Source: PALSA-505 sp036502085 (GTDB lineage Bacteria > Actinomycetota > Actinomycetes > Streptosporangiales > Streptosporangiaceae). From it: a stretch of 19,486 nt of DNA. The stretch spans positions 1-19,486 of the forward strand of contig DASXZD010000121.1 in NCBI GenBank assembly GCA_036502085.1, in the 5' to 3' direction. Positions within the stretch are counted from its first letter, which is position 1, and the number at the start of each line of letters is the position of its first letter. Both the position numbers and the translations under genes were made by a program. Shown here in pieces: positions 1-5,637 of the stretch. A model generated the notes under the pieces. The model saw only the letters and a list, made by a program, of their open reading frames with translations, searched no databases and was not told the origin of the DNA.

Positions 1-980
1 TGGCCCCAGGGGAGCAGGGCGGTGACTGCGATCGCGGCGAACAGGAACGTCAGGTAGGCGATGGACAGGTGGAACAGCCGCATCGGGGCCGGCCCGGCCG
101 CTGAGGCGACCTGGCCGCGCAGCCGGTGTGCCTCGGCCAGGAACCAGCCACCCAGGCCGGCCGCGGCGCAGGCGTAGATCCAGCCCGCGTACGGCGCGAG
201 GGCCAGCGTGGCCGCGACCATCGCATACGAGTAGAAGAGGATCTTGCGGGCCACGACGGGCGCCGAGGCCACCACGGGCAGCATCGGCACGTGCGCCGCC
301 TCGTAGTCGTCGCGGAATCGCATGGCCAGCGCCCAGAAGTGCGGCGGCGTCCAGAGGAAGATGACGGCGAACAGCACGACCGCGGGGATCCCGACGGTGC
401 CGGTGACCGCGGCCCAGCCGACCAGGACGGGGAAGCAGCCGGCCGCGCCGCCGATCACGATGTTGGACGCGGTGCGGCGCTTGAGGCCGAGGGTGTACAC
501 GAAGACGTAGAACAGGATCGCCCCGGCGGCCAGCGCGGCGGCCAGCCAGTTGACCAGCAGGCCGAGCAGCAGCGTCGCCGCCGCGCCGAGCGCGACGCCG
601 GAGGCCAGTGCCTCGGCCGGCCTGATGCTCCCCCGGCCTGCCCTCTTGGTGACGAGCGGGCGGTGCGCGGTGCGCTTCATCACCGCGTCGATGTCACGGT
701 CGATGTAGCAGTTGATGGTGTTCGCGCTGGCGGCCGCGAGCGTGCCGCCGATCAGCGTCACCGCGAAGACCCGCAGCGCGGGCAGGCCGTGCCGGGCGAG
801 CAGCATGGTGGGGATCGTCGTGACCAGCAGCAACTCGATGATGCGCGGCTTGGTCAACTGGAACAGCGACGCCGCGATCAGGCGCGGGCTGCGCCGCGCG
901 GCCGGGCCGCCGGGCACTGCGGCACCGGCGCCGGCGGGCACCGGCGCGACGGCCTGGGTCGCGCTGGCCGCCTCGGTCAC
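1..980 (-). CDS. ctaB: Protoheme IX farnesyltransferase (heme O synthase), 3' end cut by window edge
   Basis: Integral membrane prenyltransferase that adds a farnesyl group to protoheme to make heme O, the precursor of heme A for aa3-type cytochrome oxidase. Reading the reverse complement from a GTG at 980 gives at least 326 residues with no stop before the window edge. The family's usual length is close to this, so only a few C-terminal residues should be missing. Diagnostic motifs are NTINCYIDRDID (about residues 87-98) followed by MKRTAHRPL, and the later DDYEAAHVPMLPVV loop; several hydrophobic segments lie between and after them. The first 30 or so residues are an Ala/Pro/Gly-rich extension. 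The start is fixed by a GTGA overlap with the stop of the small upstream gene, which implies translational coupling. The family call is secure; the exact N-terminus less so. Confidence 0.95.
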   Translation of the reverse strand, partial: MTEAASATQAVAPVPAGAGAAVPGGPAARRSPRLIAASLFQLTKPRIIELLLVTTIPTMLLARHGLPALRVFAVTLIGGTLAAASANTINCYIDRDIDAVMKRTAHRPLVTKRAGRGSIRPAEALASGVALGAAATLLLGLLVNWLAAALAAGAILFYVFVYTLGLKRRTASNIVIGGAAGCFPVLVGWAAVTGTVGIPAVVLFAVIFLWTPPHFWALAMRFRDDYEAAHVPMLPVVASAPVVARKILFYSYAMVAATLALAPYAGWIYACAAAGLGGWFLAEAHRLRGQVASAAGPAPMRLFHLSIAYLTFLFAAIAVTALLPWG

Positions 981-1183
981 GCGTCCGCCTCCGGGCCAAT
1001 GTCCGGCGGGCCGGCCTGCGCCAGGGCGCGAAGCGTCAGCGGCCCGTGCCCGGGGACGCGGTGCGGTCTGCTGAAGAGCAGGTACAGGACCGCGGCCGCG
1101 ATGATGAACAGGACCATCGGGTAGGCGAACGTCCAGATGGATCCGCTCAGGCGCCAGCCGGAAGCGGCCATCGCGTGCGTCAT
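977..1183 (-). CDS. Small single-helix membrane protein coupled to ctaB
   Basis: A 68-residue protein with one clear membrane segment (about residues 15-37, WTFAYPMVLFIIAAAVLYLL), followed by the basic stretch SRPHRVPGHG and a Pro/Ala tail. An AGGAGG ribosome binding site sits just upstream of the ATG. Its TGA stop overlaps the GTG start of ctaB (GTGA), so the two are almost certainly co-translated. That arrangement suggests a role in heme or cytochrome oxidase biogenesis, but this is inference from position; no known domain is recognised. Length, ribosome binding site and hydrophobic profile make it a credible real gene rather than a chance frame. Confidence 0.7.
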   Translation of the reverse strand: MTHAMAASGWRLSGSIWTFAYPMVLFIIAAAVLYLLFSRPHRVPGHGPLTLRALAQAGPPDIGPEADA

Positions 1184-1434
1184 TCCAGCCTCCTGCCGGA
1201 TCAGCGGGCCAGCACCGGCCGGGGACCGAATGCGCTGATCACTTTAGTCCCGGCCGGGACGGCCCAGTGTATTTCCCGCCTCAGAGCAGGTAGAACAGCA
1301 CCCAGAACACGCGCGACCACCGCGAGGTAGTTCCATACCGCGGTGAACGCGCTCAGCGCCGCCTGGAAGCGCTGCAGGCTGCGCGCGTACTCGAACACCC
1401 GCCGCGGCTGGCCCAGCTGACCGAGGTACCGCTG
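1184..1434. other. Gene-poor stretch with one perfect palindrome
   Basis: No convincing gene is seen. A perfect 14-bp palindrome, GTCCCGGCCGGGAC, lies at 1247-1260, about 64 nt upstream of the small ctaB-linked gene, and could be an operator for it. On the minus strand around 1270-1400 the frames hold short protein-like pieces broken by frame changes and stops, for example a fragment ending VFWVLFYLL just before a stop at about 1280. This may be the eroded end of an old gene. It is too short to identify. Confidence 0.4.
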
Positions 1435-1810
1435 ATGGCGGCGATATTCTGGGTGATGGTCTGGCACGCCCGGCGCAGGCTCAGCACCAAGGAGGAGCGG
1501 CGCCTGATCAGCGAGGAGAACAGTCGTCTGCTATCCACCCGGCGCAGGTTCCTGCAAGGCGCCTCGCGTCAGCTCAGGACACCGATCACAATCGCGCGGT
1601 CACGCGGAACTGCTGGCCAGGGAGCTGACCCGGATGATCGTCGCGGACAGCGGATGCGGCATCGAGGCGGCTGAGCTTGAGCACATCTTCGAGCGGTTCC
1701 GCTCGGGCGAACACCCGGCCGGGGCGAGGGGTACCGGTCTCGGGCTCGCGCTGGTCAGGGCGGTGGCCTTTCCCGTGCGACCCGACAGCACATCTGGAGG
1801 CCCGTCATGA
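1435..1810 (+). pseudogene. Decayed sensor histidine kinase
   Basis: Remnant of a two-component sensor kinase. The first frame reads SEENSRLLSTRRRFLQGASR followed by QLRTPITIA, the dimerisation/phospho-acceptor helix of a HisKA domain, whose usual form is ASHQLRTPITIALGHAELL. The acceptor His codon is CGT (Arg) at 1567-1569. At 1597 the expected CTC codon is reduced to C. After that 2-nt loss the next frame continues GHAELLAREL, exactly as the family predicts. It then jumps to a Bergerat-fold ATPase end: ADSGCGI (G1 box), EHIFERF (F box) and GTGLGLALV (G2 box). The stretch that should separate them, including the N box, is missing. The reading ends at a TGA overlapping the ATG of the next gene. 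Three independent lesions make it non-functional. The true 5' end could not be placed. Confidence 0.85.
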
Positions 1811-2493
1811 CCGAATCACCGGACGGCCAGGAGAGGCCTGCGCCGGAATCGACGGAGGGTCCGGTTGCGGGGCCGGTTGGGACGGCGAGGCCGGTTGGGA
1901 CTGCAGGTCCGGCTGAGACTGCGGGTCCGGGTGGGGCGGTGGGGAGGACCCGGGAGCTGCTCGGCGGCATGAGCCGGGGCCGCAAGATCACCGCCACCGT
2001 CGCGACCTGCGTTTTTGCCCTGTTCGTGCTGGCCACAGTCATCAACGCCTCATCACCCGCCGCGTCCCGCCCGCCGAGCACGCCGCCGCTGGCGAAGAGC
2101 TTCTCGCTGCACGCGCTCGGGCGGCCGGGCCAGGCCGTGTCGCTGAGCCGGTACGCCGGGCGGCCGCTCATCGTCAACTTCTTCGCCTCCTGGTGCCATC
2201 CGTGCCAGAAGGAGACGCCGCTGCTGGCCGGCTTCTACCGCGCGCACCACGGGCAGGTCACGATCGTGGGGGTCGACGTGAATGACGGCACGCAACTGGC
2301 ACTGGGCTTCGTGCACCGGACCGGGGTCGGCTACACCGTCGCCGCCGACCCTGACGGCGCGACCGCGGCACAGTACGGTGTCGTCGCGGTCCCGCAGACC
2401 TTCTTCCTCAACTCAGACCATCGGGTGGTCAAGCGCGTGTTCGGGGCGGTCACCCAGGCGGAACTCACTGCGGGCCTGGCCCGGATGAAGTGA
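1807..2493 (+). CDS. Membrane-anchored TlpA/ResA-like thiol-disulfide oxidoreductase
   Basis: A 228-residue thioredoxin-fold protein held in the cytoplasmic membrane with its redox domain outside. Residues 1-58 are a Gly/Thr/Pro/Ala-rich cytosolic stretch with an approximate 6-residue repeat (GTARPV, GTAGPA, ETAGPG). Residues 61-80 form the single membrane helix. The redox domain has the active site WCHPC (Cys130 and Cys133) in NFFASWCHPC, and the cis-proline loop VPQTFF (Pro196). The GVDVND segment and the Ala/Gly-rich region before the cis-Pro are typical of TlpA/ResA/CcmG-like proteins, which reduce cysteines in apocytochrome c or the CuA site of cytochrome oxidase. GGAGG at 1796-1800, six bases before the ATG, fixes the start. 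Closeness to ctaB agrees with an oxidase-assembly job, but the two genes point away from each other. The exact substrate is not visible. Confidence 0.9.
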   Translation: MTESPDGQERPAPESTEGPVAGPVGTARPVGTAGPAETAGPGGAVGRTRELLGGMSRGRKITATVATCVFALFVLATVINASSPAASRPPSTPPLAKSFSLHALGRPGQAVSLSRYAGRPLIVNFFASWCHPCQKETPLLAGFYRAHHGQVTIVGVDVNDGTQLALGFVHRTGVGYTVAADPDGATAAQYGVVAVPQTFFLNSDHRVVKRVFGAVTQAELTAGLARMK

Positions 2494-2631
2494 GCAGGGT
2501 GACCACGCCCGCCGGCCTGGCTCAGCGCCTGGATACCAGGGCTAGTTGATCAACGTCGCTGCCAGTTTGGTGTTGCTCTATGACCGTCGCTGCCACTTTG
2601 CTGTTCTTCGGCTGAGGTGCGAATAGGGGGG
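2494..2631. repeat. Convergent intergenic spacer with a 25-bp direct repeat pair
   Basis: The spacer lies between the convergent thioredoxin-like and ABC ATPase genes. It contains CGTCGCTGCCAGTTTGGTGT (continuing to 2578) at 2554-2578 and a second copy at 2585-2609 that differs at 4 of 25 positions, a 31-bp period. A small stem (CCTGG-ATA-CCAGG, 2528-2540) and TTGATCAA precede them. The repeats remind me of the multiple terminal repeats seen near the ends of IS21-family elements, but no transposase is present, so this is at most a relic. Confidence 0.5.
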
Positions 2632-3705
2632 TCAGGCGGAGGGGGCGGGCCAGGCGGCTACGCTGCCGCGTACGTCTAGGCTGACCAGCTCGCCTGGCTC
2701 CGGGGAGTCCGGGCCGTCGGTCCTGGCGCGCAGTTCGCTGACCTCACCGAGCAGTTCGCGGAGTTCACCGGGCAACTCGGGGTGGATGGTGAGCAGGGCG
2801 TCGTGGCCGTAGTAGCGGCAGGAGGCGACCCGGGCGGTGAGCGCGCCGGGGCGCGCCGGGGACAGGCTGAGCTGCTCCGGCCTGATCAGCACGGTGACCC
2901 GGCCCGGAGTCGGCACCGACTGCGCGGGGTGCAGGTGATGCCGGCCGAGGGCGGTGGTCACGCCGTCGCCGTCGCAGGTCCCGTCGAGAAGGTTGGCGGT
3001 GCCGACGAAGGCGGCCGTCTGCGGGTCGGCCGGGCTCTGGTAGATCTCCCGGGGAGTTCCCTCCTGGGTGATCCGGCCATCGCGCATGACCGCGATGCGG
3101 TCGGCCGACGACAGCGCCTCGTCCTGGTCGTGGGTGACCAGGACGGTCGTGGTGCCGGTCGCCCTGAGCACGCGCAGGACCTCGTTGCGGACGGCGGCCC
3201 TGAGGCTGGCGTCGAGCGAGGAGAACGGCTCGTCGAGCAGGACTAGGCTGGGCCTGCTGGCCAGCGCCCGGCCGAGCGCGACGCGCTGCTGCTGGCCGCC
3301 GGAAAGCTGGTGCGGGTACTGATCTTTCAGGCTGGTCAGGCCCACCATGTCCATGATCTCGCGGGCCGCCGCGCCGCGCCGCTCCTTGCGGGGCAGCGCG
3401 AACGCCACGTTTCCTTGGACCGTCAGGTGCGGGAACAGCGCGCCGTCCTGGGGAACGTAGCCGATCTTGCGGCGCTGCGGAGGGGTGCGGTGCCTGCCGT
3501 CATCGACGACGGTGCCGTCGATGGTGACCGATCCGCTGCCCGCCGCTTCGAAGCCGGCGATGATCCGCAGCAGTGTGGTCTTGCCCACCCCCGAGGCGCC
3601 GAGGATCGCAACCAGGGATCCCGGCTTGACCTGCAGGTCGATGCCATGCAGCACTGGGGTGCTGCCGTAGGCCTTGCGGACGTCGCTGATGATGAGGCTG
3701 GTCAT
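2632..3705 (-). CDS. FbpC-type ABC transporter ATP-binding protein (ferric iron/spermidine/sulfate importer class)
   Basis: A 357-residue cytoplasmic ATPase subunit of a binding-protein-dependent importer. In order: Walker A GASGVGKTT (36-44), Q-loop YVPQDG (83-88), signature LSGGQQQR (134-141), Walker B LVLLDEP (154-160), switch His192 in VTHDQDEA, and a C-terminal TOBE-type regulatory domain from about residue 240 containing VLIRPEQL. Sequence style and length fit the CUT/FbpC/PotA class, with iron(III) as the best guess given the iron box upstream. It is an orphan: no permease or solute-binding gene adjoins it, since the next gene on that side is a divergent amidase. Its ATG overlaps the stop of a 23-codon micro-ORF (ATGA). 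Substrate is inferred, not shown. Confidence 0.9.
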   Translation of the reverse strand: MTSLIISDVRKAYGSTPVLHGIDLQVKPGSLVAILGASGVGKTTLLRIIAGFEAAGSGSVTIDGTVVDDGRHRTPPQRRKIGYVPQDGALFPHLTVQGNVAFALPRKERRGAAAREIMDMVGLTSLKDQYPHQLSGGQQQRVALGRALASRPSLVLLDEPFSSLDASLRAAVRNEVLRVLRATGTTTVLVTHDQDEALSSADRIAVMRDGRITQEGTPREIYQSPADPQTAAFVGTANLLDGTCDGDGVTTALGRHHLHPAQSVPTPGRVTVLIRPEQLSLSPARPGALTARVASCRYYGHDALLTIHPELPGELRELLGEVSELRARTDGPDSPEPGELVSLDVRGSVAAWPAPSA

Positions 3706-3773
3706 GACCGCGCCCCGGTGCGGGCCGGGATCGGCACCTGGACCTCAGTCGCGGCCCTGACGCATCCGATCAC
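3702..3773 (-). CDS. Possible 23-codon leader or permease-tail remnant upstream of the ABC ATPase
   Basis: A GTG at 3773 has a perfect GGAGG eight bases upstream (3782-3786). It opens a 23-codon frame beginning VIGCVRAATE and ending PARTGARS, whose TGA overlaps the ATG of the ATPase gene (ATGA). Importer permease genes often end in exactly this kind of overlap with the ATPase gene. The frame may therefore be a deletion scar that keeps the last codons of a lost permease, or a short leader peptide that couples translation of the ATPase. No protein family can be assigned at this length. Confidence 0.4.
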   Translation of the reverse strand: MIGCVRAATEVQVPIPARTGARS

Positions 3774-4046
3774 CGGTCATACCTCCGTAGCTTCGCCGTC
3801 AGCATTGTGCTGCCACCACCCCGGCCGCCAGTATCCAAGCAGCCACTACCCGACTACAGCGCTCCGCCGCACAGCCTGATTCCGCGCGTGCGGCAGTCAC
3901 ACCGGACATACAGGGGCTTGCTGGGCGCACCAGTTAGGTATGCCACTGTACCGAAGATTAGGTTAGGCATGCCTAAGTTGTCGAGTCTTCGCCAGGTATT
4001 CCGGTGCCGAAAGGGCAGCCCCGCACCGTACGGAAGAGGGAAGATT
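3774..4046. other. Intergenic region between the ABC ATPase and the amidase
   Basis: This stretch separates two divergent genes. It holds the ribosome binding site of the micro-ORF at its left end, the iron box at 3958-3976 and an additional TTAGG half-site at 3934-3938 near its right third. The GAGGGAAG ribosome binding site of the amidase lies at the right end. I see no further gene; an upstream in-frame ATG at 3807 would add an 80-residue, low-complexity, Pro-rich extension to the amidase and is not favoured. Confidence 0.5.
3958..3976. promoter_or_regulatory. DtxR/IdeR-type iron box
   Basis: TTAGGTTAGGCATGCCTAA matches the DtxR/IdeR consensus TTAGGTTAGSCTAACCTAA at 16 of 19 positions and keeps the TTAGG-N9-CCTAA arms. 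Its right 14 bases, TTAGGCATGCCTAA (3963-3976), are also a perfect palindrome. A further half-site TTAGG starts at 3934. It lies about 70 nt before the amidase start and about 250 nt before the ABC ATPase start, so it could repress either. An iron role for the FbpC-type ATPase makes that the more natural target. Confidence 0.65.
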
Positions 4047-5435
4047 GTGCTTGACGGCGAGCTGCATTATCTGGAGCTGGTCAGCCTGGCCCGCCTGGTC
4101 CAGACGGGGCAGCTCTCCCCCGTTGAGGTAACGCGCGCGCTGCTGTCGCGGATCGCGGAGCTGGACGTGCGCCTGGGCAGCTACGTCACGGTGACGGCCG
4201 GCCGGGCGCTGAGCGAGGCGCGGGCGGCCGAGCGCGAGATCGGCCGCGGGCATATCCGGGGGGCGCTGCACGGCGTGCCGATCGCGCTGAAGGACGTGAT
4301 CGACGTGGCCGGGGTCGCGACGGCCGCGGGCATGCCGATGTTCGCTGACCGGATCGCGGCGCGGGACGCCACGATCACCGTCCGGCTGCGGCAGGCAGGC
4401 GCCATCTTGCTCGGCAAGACGCAGCTCACCGAGGGCGCGTACGGGCAGTATCCGCCGCCGTTCACCGCGCCGGTCAACCCGTGGCATCCCGGCTACTGGC
4501 CCGGCGCCTCCTCCAGTGGCAGCGGGGTCGCCGTCGCGGCCGGCCTGTGCTTCGCCGCGCTCGGCACCGATACCGGCGGGTCGATCAGGGCACCTTCGGC
4601 CGTCAACGGGCTGACCGGGATCAGGCCGACGTGGGGGCGGGTGAGCAGGCACGGCGTGGCGCCGCTGGCCGCGACGCTGGATCAGGCCGGGCCGATGGCG
4701 CGCAGCGCCGTCGACGCCGCTGCGCTGCTCGGCGTCATCGCGGGCCACGATCCGGCCGATCCGGCCAGCGCGCTGGACGCGGTGCCCGACTACCTGGCTG
4801 GGCTCGGGCGGGAGGTCGGCGGCCTGCGGGTCGGGATTGACCCCGGCTATGCGCTGGGCCGCGTCGATCCGGCCGCCGGCGCCGCGGTGCAGGCTGCGCT
4901 GACCGTGTTCGGCGAGTTGGGGGCCGAGGTCCGCGAGCTGGTCATCCCCGACCTGGATCAGGCGGCCGCGGACTGGCTCGGGGTGTGCAGCGTTCAGGCC
5001 GCGCTGACGCACGAGGGCAGCTATCCGGCTCGCCGGGCCGAGTACGGCGCCAGGCTCGGCGCGCTGCTGGAGCGTGGCCGTGCGATGACGGCGGTCAATT
5101 ACGAGCGGCTGCTGCAGCGGCGGGCGGAGTTTCGCGGGCGGATGGAGGCGGTGCTCGCCGGGGTCGACGTGCTGATCTTGCCGGTGCTGCCGCGGGCGGC
5201 GCCGAGGACCGATGAGCTCGATGATCAGGCCGTACGTGATCTGCGCCGGTTCACCGCGCCGTTCGCGATGAGCGGTCATCCGGCGCTGGTCATGCCGGCC
5301 GGGTTCACCGCGCCGGGACTGCCGGTCGCCGTGCAGCTGGTGGCGCGCCATTTCGGTGAGCCGACGCTGATCCGGGCGGCGGGCGCGTTCCAGCGAGCGA
5401 CCGGATGGCACCGGTGCCATCCGGCGCTCGGCTGA
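4047..5435 (+). CDS. Amidase-signature family hydrolase (amidase/GatA-like)
   Basis: A 462-residue cytoplasmic amidase of the amidase signature family, which hydrolyses amide bonds with a Ser-cisSer-Lys triad. From the GTG at 4047 the catalytic residues are Lys82 (IALKDVID), cis-Ser155 (PGASSSGSG) and nucleophile Ser179 (GTDTGGSIRAPS). The 24-residue spacing of the two serines is the standard one. The C-terminal block with the phrases FAMSGHPALVMPAGF and GLPVAVQLV is typical. The start is chosen because GAGGGAAG sits just before 4047 and homology begins there; the frame stays open back to 3807. No gatB or gatC is adjacent, so a general or unknown amide substrate is more likely than tRNA amidotransferase. 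Its stop codon forms the start of a 21-bp tandem repeat. It lies downstream of an iron box, the meaning of which is open. Confidence 0.9.
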   Translation: MLDGELHYLELVSLARLVQTGQLSPVEVTRALLSRIAELDVRLGSYVTVTAGRALSEARAAEREIGRGHIRGALHGVPIALKDVIDVAGVATAAGMPMFADRIAARDATITVRLRQAGAILLGKTQLTEGAYGQYPPPFTAPVNPWHPGYWPGASSSGSGVAVAAGLCFAALGTDTGGSIRAPSAVNGLTGIRPTWGRVSRHGVAPLAATLDQAGPMARSAVDAAALLGVIAGHDPADPASALDAVPDYLAGLGREVGGLRVGIDPGYALGRVDPAAGAAVQAALTVFGELGAEVRELVIPDLDQAAADWLGVCSVQAALTHEGSYPARRAEYGARLGALLERGRAMTAVNYERLLQRRAEFRGRMEAVLAGVDVLILPVLPRAAPRTDELDDQAVRDLRRFTAPFAMSGHPALVMPAGFTAPGLPVAVQLVARHFGEPTLIRAAGAFQRATGWHRCHPALG

Positions 5436-5495
5436 GCACGCCGGACCGGCCATTGAGCACGCCGGACCGGCCGTTGAGCACGCCGGACCGGCCGT
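5433..5495. repeat. Three tandem 21-bp repeats starting at the amidase stop codon
   Basis: Units TGAGCACGCCGGACCGGCCA(T) at 5433-5453, 5454-5474 and 5475-5495 are identical except for one base (CAT against CGT at the end). Each unit begins with TGA, the first being the amidase stop, and each contains the small dyad GCCGG-A-CCGGC. The array could act as a weak transcription stop or simply record replication slippage. Confidence 0.9.
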
Positions 5496-5529
5496 GGCCG
5501 CCTCGGTACGCAGGCTTGGCGGGCAGAGG

Positions 5530-5549
5530 TTACGTGGACGTCCAAGTAA
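5530..5549. promoter_or_regulatory. Distal operator upstream of icmF
   Basis: TTACGTGGACGTCCAAGTAA is a 20-bp palindrome with a single mismatched pair, centred on TGGACGTCCA (5535-5544). The 15-mer TACGTGGACGTCCAA within it (5531-5545) recurs exactly 32 bp downstream. Size and symmetry fit a TetR- or MarR-family site; the MarR gene directly after icmF is the natural candidate. Confidence 0.65.
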
Positions 5550-5557
5550 ATCAGCGC

Positions 5558-5563
5558 TAAAAT
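5558..5563 (+). promoter_or_regulatory. Putative -10 box of the icmF promoter
   Basis: TAAAAT lies between the two operator copies, in a short AT-rich island that stands out from the surrounding GC-rich DNA. The region 18 bp upstream (around 5534-5539, GTGGAC) falls inside the distal operator and is only a weak -35. A repressor bound at either site would cover the promoter. The assignment rests on sequence pattern only. Confidence 0.45.
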
Positions 5564-5577
5564 ACGTGGACGTCCAA
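5563..5577. promoter_or_regulatory. Proximal operator upstream of icmF
   Basis: Second exact copy of TACGTGGACGTCCAA with the same palindromic core TGGACGTCCA (5567-5576). It overlaps the start of the expected transcript just after the -10 box. The 32-bp spacing between copies is about three helical turns, so both sites face the same side of the DNA. Confidence 0.6.
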
Positions 5578-5637
5578 CCTTTTGCCGACGAAGACCAGCG
5601 TGGTCCCTGATGCGCCACCAGAGGAGCGGAGGCAGCA

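Noticed and set aside
126..1124. 332-codon plus-strand frame
   Set aside because: Opposite to ctaB; Arg/Gly/Asp/Gln-rich composition typical of antisense frames in GC-rich DNA.
1201..1467. 88-codon minus-strand frame as a real gene
   Set aside because: It runs into the sensor-kinase remnant on the other strand, has no clear ribosome site, and the protein-like part breaks across frames near 1300; at best an eroded fragment.
3942..3948. GCCACTG, the B12-box core of cobalamin riboswitches
   Set aside because: None of the other conserved cobalamin riboswitch elements is present around it, and neither neighbouring gene is B12-related. I also saw no cobalamin riboswitch before icmF or the BtuF-like gene.
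3807..4046. 80-residue N-terminal extension of the amidase
   Set aside because: No ribosome binding site at 3807, low-complexity sequence, and it would run across the iron box. GTG 4047 has GAGGGAAG upstream and matches where the family begins.
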